Positions 42,498 through 51,392 of a stretch of 64,000 bases of DNA are shown piece after piece. This stretch comes from Bacillota bacterium (lineage in GTDB: Bacteria; Bacillota; Bacilli; Paenibacillales; NBRC-103111): positions 124,001 through 188,000 of the forward strand of contig JAEWGW010000004.1 in NCBI GenBank assembly GCA_023388055.1, given 5' to 3'. Under the pieces are notes generated by a model. The model had not been told where the DNA came from. It was given only the letters and a program-made list of their open reading frames with translations, and ran no database searches. The stretch's first letter is position 1; each line of letters starts with the position of its first letter. The translations under genes were made by a program, and so were the position numbers.

Positions 42498-43281
42498 AAC
42501 CCCATACCTCCACCAGCGCCTTGCGGAAGAGGTCATCCAGCTCCCGGTCCTGCTTGGCTCCGGCTCCTGCCATACCCGGCGCCGCCAGCTCGAAGTGGGC
42601 GATGCCCGCCTCCAGAAAATCGCTGACAGGTACGATTTTCGCCCCCATATCCAGCTCCTCACCTGCCATTTTCCGCTCCAGCAGCCGGTCCACTGCCTCC
42701 CGCAGAGCGCTCCCCTCCGGAAGCAGCTCCTCCACCAGCCAGTGGAACTCCACGGGCGGCATGGTGTTATGCTTCTCGATCCACCGGCAGGCCAGGATGG
42801 GTCGGAGGACGTAGAAGTATTTTTTGACCCGAACCTGCTCCCCTTGGAGATATTCGCGATAGTTGCCCCTGGCCATGTGCAGATAATGGTACATACACGA
42901 CCTGGGGGAAAAGGTGGCGGGGAAGATACGCCGGATTGCCTCTGCCGTGCTGTAGCTCTCCTTGTATACGATAGGCGACCGGAGCCATTCCAGCAAGGGA
43001 GGATTGGACTTACGGAACAGGTTCAGCGCCTTCCGCAGATCCCAGCCGTTGATATCCAGCATACCGCTGATGGGGCGTTCGATCACATCCCGCTTGTCAT
43101 AGATGGACAAGTACCAGTCAACCGTCCGCACATATATGAACCGGACATCGTAATCGCTGTCCCGGGAGGGAAATCCCCAGGCCCTGCTGCCGGACTCGCA
43201 AGCATACAGAATTCGCACCTGCTCCTCCGCCTCAATCCGCGCCAATTCCGCTGTGATTCTTGCCTTCATTTCCTCTGTCAT
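42490..43281 (-). CDS. RlaP-type nucleotidyltransferase (RNA-ligase-associated pol beta family)
   Basis: About 263 residues from the ATG at 43281 (GGAGGAGG upstream). The polymerase-beta nucleotidyltransferase signature is ESGSRAWGFPSRDSDYDVRFIYVR, with the GS and the D-x-D metal ligands intact. The rest (LDINGWDLRKALNLFRKSNPPLLEWLRSPIVY) matches PF10127 proteins. These are known from genome surveys as RlaP, often next to RNA ligases. The reaction is not settled; addition of nucleotides to RNA ends or tRNA repair has been proposed. Here it precedes rtcB, as expected. Confidence 0.85.
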   Translation of the reverse strand: MTEEMKARITAELARIEAEEQVRILYACESGSRAWGFPSRDSDYDVRFIYVRTVDWYLSIYDKRDVIERPISGMLDINGWDLRKALNLFRKSNPPLLEWLRSPIVYKESYSTAEAIRRIFPATFSPRSCMYHYLHMARGNYREYLQGEQVRVKKYFYVLRPILACRWIEKHNTMPPVEFHWLVEELLPEGSALREAVDRLLERKMAGEELDMGAKIVPVSDFLEAGIAHFELAAPGMAGAGAKQDRELDDLFRKALVEVWGCA

Positions 43282-43366
43282 ATATGCTCCTCCTCCCATG
43301 CACCGCTGCCGCTGCAACCTTTCTTGTATCCATTGTGCCTCATCCCGGTCCGGCGGAACATGGCGG

Positions 43367-43377
43367 AAGTATTACGA
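43367..43377. promoter_or_regulatory. 11-mer AAGTATTACGA in the rlaP/WYL divergent region
   Basis: AAGTATTACGA also occurs at 52725-52735 in the hen1/moxR divergent region, in the same orientation relative to the plus-strand genes. It may be a binding site shared by the RNA-repair operons, perhaps for the WYL proteins. Confidence 0.4.
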
Positions 43378-43451
43378 CAGCAAATCAATTTTCCATTTGC
43401 GCCCAGCCTAACCCCTGCTACAATAAAAAGAAGACGAAACGGAGGAACCCC

Positions 43452-44762
43452 ATGGCTAAGGAGAGCTTCGATAAGGAAATCCAATTTTTGCGTTTGCTGG
43501 CGCTGACCAGTGGCGCCTTCAGCAGACAGCAATTTGCCGAACGGCTGGGCATCTCGGTGCACACCTTCGATAAAACTCTGCGCCGTCTGAAGGACGTAGT
43601 TGGCTCTCTGCAGCAGCAGCTGCCCAAGGAGCAAAGCAAGGAGCTGTCCGACACCATCCGCTACAGCTATTACGACTCCGCCGACCCGCTGCTGCTGTTT
43701 CTCTTCCGCGCCAAATCCGTGAAGGAATCCGAAACCGAGCGTCTGTCTCTGCTGCTGGGGGCGATGCAGGGTGAGGCTTTAACGGCCATGGAGCTCCTGG
43801 ATACCTGCTGCGGCGCGATGCCGGTCAATCTTCCCATGCCTGACGAAAAAACCATCCGCTCCGACCTCAAGTACCTGGAGGAGGTGGGTGTCATCCGCAG
43901 GGAGCCCGGCCCCCGACCCTACCGTTACCGGATTCAGGATCAGCTGGTGCGGAGCTTGTCGGACGAGGAGCTGGTGGATCTTTATGATTTTGTGGATGTG
44001 ATGGCGAACACGCAGGTTCCGTCCGTACAAGGTTATCTTCTGCGGGACGGACTCAAGAAGCAGCTTCTGCGCACGAAAGGCGGCGGGCTGGCGGTGGAGC
44101 CTTTTTTATATAAGTACCACTATCATTCACGGATTCTCGACGAGGCCCATCTGTTTACCCTGCTGCATGCCATCCGCCGCTGCCGCAAGGTGGAGTTCTT
44201 ATATTTTTCGCCCAAGTCGGAAAAAAGCTATGCCTCCAGAAACACCAATCCCCTGTTCGAACGGGAAACGGAGGGCAAATCTATTCATACCCTGCCCCTG
44301 CGGATTGTCTATGACCATCAATACGGCAGATGGTATCTGCTGGCCCATGGCAGAGAGGGCTTGCGGAAGTACCGGATGGAGGGTTTGACCCAAATTGTGG
44401 AGCATGAGGCCGTGGATCAGGACTGGTATGGGCAAAAGCAAACGGAGCTGGATGAAAAGCTGCGGTACAGCTGGCTCATCGATACAGGACCGGCGGTGCG
44501 GGTGCGTGCCCGTTTCTTCAACCCGGAGGGCTCCGAGCTCAACTTCGTGAAGGAGCGGGTGCTGCTGCAGGGGCAATGGGGGGAGATTGTCCACGAGGAG
44601 GAGCATAGCTTCATCTATGAAATCACGGTGAACGGCTTTACGGAGATCAGGCCGTGGCTGCGCAGCTTCGGCTCCAGCTGCGAGGTGCTGGAGCCCCGGC
44701 AGCTCCGCCAGGAGATGATCGCCGAATGGAAGGAGATTCGGGCCTACTATGAATCTGTTTGA
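43452..44762 (+). CDS. WYL-domain regulator with helix-turn-helix
   Basis: 436 residues from the ATG at 43452 (CGGAGG, spacing 6). An N-terminal winged helix (FSRQQFAERLGISVHTFDKTLRRLKDVVG) and a second helix-turn-helix-like stretch near residue 140 precede the WYL domain. That domain holds LRIVYDHQYGRWYLLAHGREGLRKYRMEGLTQI, with the WYL triplet itself. WYL proteins bind nucleic-acid ligands and regulate defence and repair systems. It overlaps the next WYL gene by 14 bases and faces rlaP-rtcB across 170 bases. It likely senses RNA damage and controls that operon. Confidence 0.87.
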   Translation: MAKESFDKEIQFLRLLALTSGAFSRQQFAERLGISVHTFDKTLRRLKDVVGSLQQQLPKEQSKELSDTIRYSYYDSADPLLLFLFRAKSVKESETERLSLLLGAMQGEALTAMELLDTCCGAMPVNLPMPDEKTIRSDLKYLEEVGVIRREPGPRPYRYRIQDQLVRSLSDEELVDLYDFVDVMANTQVPSVQGYLLRDGLKKQLLRTKGGGLAVEPFLYKYHYHSRILDEAHLFTLLHAIRRCRKVEFLYFSPKSEKSYASRNTNPLFERETEGKSIHTLPLRIVYDHQYGRWYLLAHGREGLRKYRMEGLTQIVEHEAVDQDWYGQKQTELDEKLRYSWLIDTGPAVRVRARFFNPEGSELNFVKERVLLQGQWGEIVHEEEHSFIYEITVNGFTEIRPWLRSFGSSCEVLEPRQLRQEMIAEWKEIRAYYESV

Positions 44763-45585
44763 GAAAATCTTCAACTACCAGATCCTCTCCCGGCTGGAGG
44801 ATTCCGGTGTTTTTATGGTTACGGCCCATGAGCGGGCTTGGCTGAAGACCATGCTGGCCCATCCCGCCGCCCTGGTGGCCTTCACCCCGGAAACCCTGGA
44901 GAAGCTGCAAACCCTGCTGGAACCGGATGATACCCTGGATACGGACCGTCATCTGCTGCAGAAGGCCGCCAGTGTGGAAAAACAGGTCTACCACCCTCTT
45001 CTGCGGACACTCCGGCGGTTAATCCAATCCAAAAGCGGATTCCGCCTGTCCTGCAGGGTGAAGGACGGCCGGATCCATACGGGGCAGCCGGGTTATCCCT
45101 ACAAGCTGGAATACTCCATGGTCAAGCGGGAATGGTATCTGCTGTGGTTTCACCTGCGGAATCACGCCTTTATGAGCACCCGGCTGGACAATATCCTCTC
45201 TCTGGAGGCAGAGCCGGTGCATCCCCAAACCGCAGATGCCCTAAGCCGGAGAATCAGCAGGCTGCTGGATACCCGCAGAAACGAAGTCCTAATCGAGATT
45301 CTCCCCATGTACAATGAGGAGCTGTCACGGATTCTGTATGCCTTTTCCAGCTTCGAAAAGGACGTGGTCTATGACGGCGATTCGGATACCTACCGGGTGA
45401 AGGTGACGGTGATGGGGGATCAGGCGGAGTATCTTTTGTCCAAAATCCGCTTCCTGGGCAAACGGGTCCGGGTGGTGGAGGGGAACTATCTTAAGCGGCG
45501 TATGCTGGAGGCCTCCATCAAGGCGCTGGACCGTTATGGGGCCGGGTCCCCGGACACCGATGAGGGGGAGGCGCTCTCTTCATAG
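44749..45585 (+). CDS. Second WYL-domain protein, no obvious helix-turn-helix
   Basis: 278 residues. The WYL region is LEYSMVKREWYLLWFHLRNHAFMSTRLDNILSLE, and a WCX-like C-terminal region follows (DTYRVKVTVMGDQAEYLLSKIRFLGKRVRVVEGNYLKRRM). The N-terminal 90 residues show no clear DNA-binding motif. It overlaps the first WYL gene by 14 bases, so the two are translated together and may form a heteromer, one half binding DNA and both sensing ligand. Confidence 0.82.
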   Translation: MNLFEKIFNYQILSRLEDSGVFMVTAHERAWLKTMLAHPAALVAFTPETLEKLQTLLEPDDTLDTDRHLLQKAASVEKQVYHPLLRTLRRLIQSKSGFRLSCRVKDGRIHTGQPGYPYKLEYSMVKREWYLLWFHLRNHAFMSTRLDNILSLEAEPVHPQTADALSRRISRLLDTRRNEVLIEILPMYNEELSRILYAFSSFEKDVVYDGDSDTYRVKVTVMGDQAEYLLSKIRFLGKRVRVVEGNYLKRRMLEASIKALDRYGAGSPDTDEGEALSS

Positions 45586-45597
45586 CGCCGTGGAGAA

Positions 45598-45630
45598 AGC
45601 GGCCCGCCAGAACGGCAGGCCGCTTTTTTT
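45598..45630 (+). terminator. Terminator of the WYL operon
   Basis: AGCGGCC pairs with GGCCGCT, followed by seven T. It also lies at the end of the convergent GNAT gene. Confidence 0.9.
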
Positions 45631-46073
45631 CAGCTGTGCAGCTGCATTTTCAGAATGGGAAACGGATTTCCCTGCTCATCCAAGGGCAGACGTTCAAACA
45701 CATTAAAGCCCATATGCTCATAAAATCCCCGGGCATTGGGATTCTGCTCATTCACATCTACATACCATATACCGTATATGCGGATGGCCTCCTCCACCAG
45801 CCTTCTGCCGATGCCTTGGCCTGTATAATCCGGTGAGAGGAACAGCATTTCGATTTTGCCGTCGGCGATCCCCATAAAACCCGCAGGCATACCCGCTTTC
45901 CCGGCCACCACCAGCACCGGAATTTGCTCCAGGGCTTCTTTGACCAGTGGCGCCAGCCCGTGGATATCCCCTTCGCTTAAAAAAGTATGCGTTGCCTCTA
46001 CCGATTGCCGCCACACCTTCACCAGAGCTTCGATGAGCTCCGGCGGTCTTTCTTTATATAGGGTCAGTTCCAT
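45630..46073 (-). CDS. GNAT-family N-acetyltransferase
   Basis: 147 residues. The acetyl-CoA motif is EMLFLSPDYTGQGIGRRLVEEAIRIYG, followed by VDVNEQNPNARGFYEHMGFNVFER; both are canonical. The substrate is unknown. The ATG at 46073 follows AGGAGGAAGAAT. It is the last gene of the kptA-tatD-methyltransferase-GNAT run (gap of 13 bases before it). It may be a passenger in the RNA-repair region. Confidence 0.88.
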   Translation of the reverse strand: MELTLYKERPPELIEALVKVWRQSVEATHTFLSEGDIHGLAPLVKEALEQIPVLVVAGKAGMPAGFMGIADGKIEMLFLSPDYTGQGIGRRLVEEAIRIYGIWYVDVNEQNPNARGFYEHMGFNVFERLPLDEQGNPFPILKMQLHS

Positions 46074-46086
46074 ATTCTTCCTCCTG

Positions 46087-46830
46087 TTATAGTTTGGCGG
46101 CGGAAATAATCAGCATCATCGGCCTGCGAAGCTCATGCTCCATACCCTCCACCGTGCGGAGCAGCTCTCCCGGCGGTGTTGGCTCCACGATCCCGGTAAT
46201 GGTAAAAACCTCTTGCAGTAAACAGCCCAAATAGGTGGTGAGGGTCCGATGGTATTTGGTCACCTGCTCCCCCAGAAACACCGTATTGCGTCTGCCTTCC
46301 TCAAAATAACGGTCCACCGGGAAATGCATGATGCTCCCGTCCTCGCCATAATGCCAATCCTGGCCGCCGGAAGCGGTAAATACCGGATGCTCCACGGTAA
46401 ATACAACATACCCGCCGGGTATCAGCCAGCGGCTCAGCTTTTCCGCCACCGCCCCAAAATCCTCTACATAATGAAACGCTAATGAGCTGAGGATGACATC
46501 GAAGGACTGGCCCGGAAAGTCCGCTTCCTCGATGGAGGTCCGGCGGTAGGCGATACGCGGATCCGTCCGCTCCTTGGCCCGGTTGAGCATGTTATCCGAG
46601 ATGTCGATGCCCGTCACCGACTCGGCTCCCTGCTCGATGGCATACTGGCAATGCCAGCCAAAGCCGCAGCCCAGGTCCAGCACTCGTTTGCCAGTGAGAG
46701 TAGGCAGCATCTGGCGGAGGGCAGGCCATTCACCTGCCCCGGCCAGTCCATAGACGGAACGGTTCATTTGGCTGTATTTTTCAAAAAAAGCCGGGTCATC
46801 GTACTTGTTCTGCTTCACTGTCACCATCAT
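46087..46830 (-). CDS. Class I SAM-dependent methyltransferase
   Basis: 247 residues. Motif I is VLDLGCGFGWHCQYAIEQGAESVTGIDIS, and post-I and motif IV-like segments (DVILSSLAFHYVED) follow. It is of the UbiE/Methyltransf_11 type and acts on a small molecule or unknown substrate. It overlaps the end of tatD by 35 bases. The start among ATG 46830, ATG 46827 and GTG 46824 is uncertain because the AGGGG site is very close. No RNA-binding domain is seen, so a link to RNA repair is not shown. Confidence 0.85.
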   Translation of the reverse strand: MMVTVKQNKYDDPAFFEKYSQMNRSVYGLAGAGEWPALRQMLPTLTGKRVLDLGCGFGWHCQYAIEQGAESVTGIDISDNMLNRAKERTDPRIAYRRTSIEEADFPGQSFDVILSSLAFHYVEDFGAVAEKLSRWLIPGGYVVFTVEHPVFTASGGQDWHYGEDGSIMHFPVDRYFEEGRRNTVFLGEQVTKYHRTLTTYLGCLLQEVFTITGIVEPTPPGELLRTVEGMEHELRRPMMLIISAAKL

Positions 46831-47632
46831 CCCCTATTGAAAAAAATGCGTGGGCCGTTGCCGTCGTAGCCTGTGCCACCTCTTCGGCCGGCTTGCCCAG
46901 GCACTGGGCTACCGTACGCAGAATATGGGGCAGGAAGACGGGTTCGTTCCGTCCCTCCGCAGGCTTTTCCTTCAGGTCCCGGGGGGTTAGAAACGGGGCG
47001 TCCGTTTCCAGCATCAGACGGTCCAAGGGAATCAGCCGCACCAGCTCCCGCAGATGTTTGCCCCTGCGTTCGTCGCAGATCCAGCCGGTGATGCCGATAT
47101 GCCAACCCGCCTCCAAATAAGCAGCGAGCTCCTGCCGGGTGCCGGTGAAGCAGTGGACCACTGCCCGCTGCACTTGCTGCTCCTTCAGGATGGCGGTAAA
47201 ATCCGCAGAGGCTTCCCGCTCGTGGAGGAACAGGGGCATGTTCAACTCCTGCGCCAGCCGGACCTGCTCGGAGAACCAGCGGCGCTGGACCTCCCGCGGT
47301 GAAAAGTCCCGGTTGTAGTCCAAACCACATTCCCCGATGGCCACCACCTGTGGCAGGGCCGCCAGCTCCTTCAGCCGGTTGAGCGTGCTGTCGTTGCAAT
47401 GTTTGGCATCATGGGGATGGATCCCTGCTGTTGCGTACAGCTTGCACGGATACTGCCCCGCATAACGGGCCGCCTCCTCGCTGCTACGCAGGCTGGTCCC
47501 GGTAATAATCAGAGGGGTAACTTGATGGGCTAACGCCCGTTCCACTACCTGCTCCCGGTCCTGCTGGAACGAACGGTGCATCAGGTTAATGCCGATATCG
47601 ACGATGGGGGTTTTTAAGGTTGGGTTATTCAT
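46796..47632 (-). CDS. tatD: TatD-family metal-dependent hydrolase/DNase
   Basis: About 278 residues from the ATG at 47632. It begins TPIVDIGINLMHRSF, with Gly-Ile-Asn where most TatD proteins have the metal-binding H-x-H after the first Asp, so one metal ligand pair may be altered. Other ligands are intact: GECGLDYNRD, LFLHEREA, VVHCFTGT and LMLETDAPFL. TatD proteins degrade DNA or RNA ends from the 3' side. It overlaps the kptA stop by 8 bases, with AAAGGAGAATG as ribosome site. A nuclease role beside RNA end repair is plausible. Confidence 0.83.
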   Translation of the reverse strand: MNNPTLKTPIVDIGINLMHRSFQQDREQVVERALAHQVTPLIITGTSLRSSEEAARYAGQYPCKLYATAGIHPHDAKHCNDSTLNRLKELAALPQVVAIGECGLDYNRDFSPREVQRRWFSEQVRLAQELNMPLFLHEREASADFTAILKEQQVQRAVVHCFTGTRQELAAYLEAGWHIGITGWICDERRGKHLRELVRLIPLDRLMLETDAPFLTPRDLKEKPAEGRNEPVFLPHILRTVAQCLGKPAEEVAQATTATAHAFFSIGDDGDSEAEQVR

Positions 47633-48203
47633 TTGCACATTCTCCTTTTTCATGTTCAGCGACAGAACAGCTCTCAGCCGGAACCTGGTCCGCCAACCAA
47701 ACTTCATTGCCTGCAAAGTAGAAGGTGGCGCCGGACTCCCGCGCCCGCACGGTGTCCACCTTCAGGATGACGAGCTCACCTCTGCGGCTTCCCGCCATTG
47801 TGGCAAAATGGGTGCCCTCCGAAAGGTGGACATACTGCCGTCCCATGGGGAGCAACCCCTCCTTCAGAATAGACGGGAGTGCCTTCGTGTTGGTGCCGTG
47901 ATAAAGGGAAGCGGGCGGAATCCCCGGTGTATAGGTGATATGGTCATGGCTGTGGCCGTATCTGGCCCGAATGCGGTCGCCATTCCATTCAAACCGCTGC
48001 TTGTCCGAATTTAGCACCACCTGCCGGATATCCTCCAGGGTCACCCAGGACCACCTGGGCTGTGCGGTGATGGCTGCCAATAGGGTATCCGCCGGACATG
48101 ATCCGTCCGCCGGGTCCAGGATTAGGCCGAATTCTCCGGGGGTATGCCGGAGTGCTTTGGTCATAAATTTACTTAAGTTCTTTTCTTGTGTTTGGTTTAG
48201 CAT
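47625..48203 (-). CDS. kptA: KptA/Tpt1-family RNA 2'-phosphotransferase
   Basis: About 192 residues (ATG 48203; a GTG at 48212 is also possible). The family uses NAD+ to remove an internal 2'-phosphate from RNA. Conserved residues are visible: LSKFMTKALRHTP (R19, H20), RARYGHS, SLYHGTN (H102) and GRQYVHLSEG (R122), matching the R-H-R-R active site pattern. It heads a minus-strand operon with tatD. The usual source of such 2'-phosphates, a Trl1-like ligase, is not seen in this window, so its substrate is open. Confidence 0.92.
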   Translation of the reverse strand: MLNQTQEKNLSKFMTKALRHTPGEFGLILDPADGSCPADTLLAAITAQPRWSWVTLEDIRQVVLNSDKQRFEWNGDRIRARYGHSHDHITYTPGIPPASLYHGTNTKALPSILKEGLLPMGRQYVHLSEGTHFATMAGSRRGELVILKVDTVRARESGATFYFAGNEVWLADQVPAESCSVAEHEKGECANE

Positions 48204-48378
48204 GGTTTCCACTTCCGGTTTCTATATTTTGCTGCGGCTGGTGCAGCACGCATTTTTTGCCGCTTTGGTGTGTCTCATATTTTTCTCCGCCACTGGTGCC
48301 TCTGCCTCTATTATACCTGGCTCCAGCTAGAAGCTCCCGGGAATCTTTGGGTACAGTAAAAGATTCCGCAGTGTAAGG

Positions 48379-48389
48379 CGTGTTGAACA
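48379..48389. promoter_or_regulatory. Palindrome GTGTTGAACAC upstream of kptA
   Basis: A perfect 11-base palindrome around a single G, about 180 bases upstream of kptA. Possible operator, weak support. Confidence 0.25.
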
Positions 48390-48433
48390 CACACTCTGGG
48401 CCGCTGCGGTGGACTTCAACAGCAGGACGGGTT

Positions 48434-48622
48434 TTCTAACGGCGGTGAGCGCCGCTATTGGGCCGGAATCGGCCCTCCCCGGATTCTAACGGCGGCAGGA
48501 GCCTCTATTTGGCACAAAACCCGCCGATTTCCCCCTGCCGGGTACAAATAGCGGCCGTGGCCGCCGTTAGATTTTTCAAGCGGCCGTTTTTCGCTGAATA
48601 GCGGCTGTGGCCGCCGTTAGAA
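48434..48622. repeat. Family A four-unit inverted repeat cluster (A5)
   Basis: Direct units 48434-48462 and 48484-48512, inverted units 48544-48571 and 48596-48622; pitch 50-51, total 189. Outer units share GCCGCTATT. It lies between pnkp and kptA inside the RNA-repair island. Confidence 0.85.
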
Positions 48623-48723
48623 TCGCCCGTGGCCCAGCGGCCATCGCCAGGGATGAAAATGCCGGGGCAGAAGCAGCATTTTCGTATAAATTCTGGCACA
48701 GGGAAACCTACCGCAGACAAAGC

Positions 48724-48760
48724 AAAAAAGCGTGCATCCCTAAAGGTTGCACGCCTCTAC
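48724..48760 (-). terminator. Terminator of hen1-pnkp
   Basis: On the minus strand GCGTGCA pairs with TGCACGC, followed by six T, about 40 bases after the pnkp stop. It is nearly identical to the terminator at 56061-56098, including the flanking CTCTAC. Confidence 0.85.
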
Positions 48761-48801
48761 TCCACTTTCAACCTAACCTGCGGTGCCACGGGTTTGCCGC
48801 G

Positions 48802-51390
48802 CTACAGCCGCGGGTCGATGTCCTGCTCCTGCGCCACCTCAAACAGGAGATTGGCGGCAATTTCCTTGTATCCCTCGTGCTCGGGAGAGATGCTTCCGAA
48901 GGGAATCTCCAGCATCCGCAGCCCCAGCTGGTATTCGCTCTGCGAGGTGCGGAGCTTTTGCTGAATGCTTTTTTGCTTCAGCAGCTTGCGGTACTTGTGG
49001 GGGAAGCGGTAGTCGTAGCCGTAGATGATGGACAGATAATCGGCGTTGCGCACCTTCATATACGGCACCGTCTTCCCGTCCCACTGCTCCGGCTTGATGA
49101 CGACTCCCTCCATGCCCTCCTCCGTGGTCAGCCTGGAGAAATACCGTTCCGCCTGCTCCACGGCATCCCCGTCGGACAAATCCAGCACAAGCGCCTCATC
49201 CTCCGACAGAAACCGGAACATCTCCCAGGTGCTCCAGCTGGGAAGCTCCTCCGTCCCGTCCTCCTTCACCAGCTTCAGCAGGGCAAACGCCTTGTACGCC
49301 AGCTCCCCGTCCTGGGCATACAGCTCCAGCTGCCGGCTGTAGGTTTCATAGGCTGCCCCATGCTCCGCCAAAGGTGCATAAGTTTGCCGGATGGCGTGGA
49401 TATCCTTGTAGTTCTGGTACACATGGGAGCCGTATTTTTCCATCAGCTCGCCTTTGGCAGTATGATGCTGGTCCTTCTCGAACCCGCTGGCCTCATACTC
49501 CTCCAGCAGCTTCCCGTAAGCCGACTCAAAGCCCTGATCCGCCAGAAATGCCAGTTCCGTCTCCAGCGCTTTGCCGATGACGGCAAACTGCCGGTTAATC
49601 AGCCCCTCGCCCAGGGCCCTCCAGGGCAGCAGCTCCCCGTCCAGCACCAGCATGGAAATCCCCTCTGCCGCCATATAGCCGCCGAACTTCGCCAGCAGCC
49701 CGCCGTATACGGAGGTCATATCCGGCTGCTTCATCCGGTAGCCATTACGGCTGACGGCGAAGCATTGCTCCGGGTCGCGGTGCAGGTAGATATTGCAGCG
49801 GGAGCCCATATATTTGGGCTGGAGCACCACCTGGCGGACGCCCCGCTCCCGGAAGTAGGCCAGTCCCCGCTCCAGGGACTCCAGCTCCCCGGCCGCTTCG
49901 TCCTTATCCGCCGGAGACATGGTCCCGGAGATGAAGTTCACCTGATTGCGGGAGCAATACTGGAGCCGCCGGAGGTCCTCGTCGCCCAGGTCCCGGAGCG
50001 TTACCTTTCGCTCCTCCCGGAACAGAACGGGCAGCCCCTCCTGAACCGCTGCCGTATGAGCAGACCTCCGGCTTTTATAGAAGGGCTTATACCCGATGCT
50101 CACCGAGGTGAGCTGGTTGCCGTGGGCGCAGCCGGTATCAATGTGGAGCTTGTTCCCGATACGGAAAGTCTTCGCAGCGGCAATATGGCCGAACACATGA
50201 TAAGGATGGTTCGTTACTGCCTCCTCCCGGAGAAAAGCCAGCTGTCCCTCCAACGGCTCCTCCCGGTTGATTCGAAGATTCCGCTGATGCCGCCTGGAGC
50301 CAATGTCCAGCTTGCCGATATATTTCTTCCGGCACGGGGCATGGGTCACATAGAAGGACGGCCCCTTAGCCCCCGCATACCGGTAGAAGGGCTGGGACAG
50401 GGAAACCAGATGGCGGAATTTCTCCAGCAGCTCCGGTTCTTCAGCCAACACCCGCACCGAGTCAAAATAGCTGTCCAACAGCTCCTGCTCCACTCCGGCT
50501 ACCTCGCCCCGGAGATATTTATCCACGAAGTTTTCGTGGTTCCCCAGCACGAAGTAGAAGTAATCCCGGTTGTCGTATAAGAACTCAACAATCTCCTTGG
50601 TAAACCCGCCCTTGTCGATCCAGTCGCCCACCAGCACCAGTTTGGTGCCCGCCGCCTTGCCTGCTGCCTCCAGCCTGCCGCCGTTCAGCTTATAGCCATG
50701 GTCCAATAGCAGTCCCTTCAGATCGTCCACACATTCATGGACATCGCCAATGAGGATATATTGCTGATCCTGGGGCAGCACAGTGGCCAGGTACTCCTCC
50801 TTATTATCAACCACAATGCTGTACTCCGGGTTCGCCTTCCCCTCCTCCGCCAGATAAAAATTCTTGGCCCGCACCTTGTGGATGCTGTTGTACCCCTCTC
50901 TCGGAAGGGCACCCAGGACCTCTTTACGTAATCGGTTAATATGGCTCGTAATCAGCTTCTTGGAGCGCTCCGAGGCATAATAGTCCTCCCGCCGCTTGTA
51001 ATCGAAGACGATGGTGTCCACCCTGTAATGGTTCTGGTACGCGATCTCCTTCACCCTGGCCCGGAAGTCCTCCGAGAGACCTGTTGTATCCACCACCACA
51101 AACTCCGCGTTCAGCGGGAAGGTGGTAGCCGCCTTCAGCTTTTCGAAAAGCAGATGAAACGCCTGGTCGCTGGCCTCCAGCATAATCTGGTCATACTTGT
51201 CGTATTCGTACCCCAGCACCTCCTGGCGGATGGCGTCCGAGGAGAGATACTGGATGTTCGCCCTGATATTCCGCCCCACATCCTCAAAACGGAGCCCGGG
51301 AATCAGCACCTCCTTGGCGAAGGTGGTTTTGCCGCATTCGGTGGAGCCCACCAGCATAAATACCGTGTGTACCGCTGCGCGAATTTCCAT
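48802..51390 (-). CDS. pnkp: Bacterial Pnkp: RNA kinase-phosphatase-ligase
   Basis: 862 residues from the ATG at 51390, close to the 870 of C. thermocellum Pnkp. Three modules are visible. The 5'-kinase has a P-loop at residues 15-23 (GSTECGKTT). The metallophosphoesterase that heals 2',3'-cyclic phosphate ends has GDVHE (215-219), GDWIDKG (255-261) and GNHE (283-286). The C-terminal adenylyltransferase/ligase has its nucleotide-accepting Lys in QPKYMGSR (K526). It starts 2 bases after the hen1 stop. In the known system Hen1 binding switches on ligation and Hen1 methylates the 3'-terminal ribose, so repaired RNA resists renewed cutting at that site. Confidence 0.95.
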   Translation of the reverse strand: MEIRAAVHTVFMLVGSTECGKTTFAKEVLIPGLRFEDVGRNIRANIQYLSSDAIRQEVLGYEYDKYDQIMLEASDQAFHLLFEKLKAATTFPLNAEFVVVDTTGLSEDFRARVKEIAYQNHYRVDTIVFDYKRREDYYASERSKKLITSHINRLRKEVLGALPREGYNSIHKVRAKNFYLAEEGKANPEYSIVVDNKEEYLATVLPQDQQYILIGDVHECVDDLKGLLLDHGYKLNGGRLEAAGKAAGTKLVLVGDWIDKGGFTKEIVEFLYDNRDYFYFVLGNHENFVDKYLRGEVAGVEQELLDSYFDSVRVLAEEPELLEKFRHLVSLSQPFYRYAGAKGPSFYVTHAPCRKKYIGKLDIGSRRHQRNLRINREEPLEGQLAFLREEAVTNHPYHVFGHIAAAKTFRIGNKLHIDTGCAHGNQLTSVSIGYKPFYKSRRSAHTAAVQEGLPVLFREERKVTLRDLGDEDLRRLQYCSRNQVNFISGTMSPADKDEAAGELESLERGLAYFRERGVRQVVLQPKYMGSRCNIYLHRDPEQCFAVSRNGYRMKQPDMTSVYGGLLAKFGGYMAAEGISMLVLDGELLPWRALGEGLINRQFAVIGKALETELAFLADQGFESAYGKLLEEYEASGFEKDQHHTAKGELMEKYGSHVYQNYKDIHAIRQTYAPLAEHGAAYETYSRQLELYAQDGELAYKAFALLKLVKEDGTEELPSWSTWEMFRFLSEDEALVLDLSDGDAVEQAERYFSRLTTEEGMEGVVIKPEQWDGKTVPYMKVRNADYLSIIYGYDYRFPHKYRKLLKQKSIQQKLRTSQSEYQLGLRMLEIPFGSISPEHEGYKEIAANLLFEVAQEQDIDPRL

Positions 51391-51392
51391 GG

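Noticed and set aside
42421..43506. Plus-strand frame of 361 codons across rlaP and the divergent promoter
   Set aside because: Runs opposite the RlaP nucleotidyltransferase motifs and through the regulatory region; no family features.
48607..50580. Open frame of 657 codons on the plus strand opposite pnkp
   Set aside because: It is antisense to a gene with unmistakable kinase, phosphatase and ligase motifs; its length reflects GC-rich codon bias and it has no family features.
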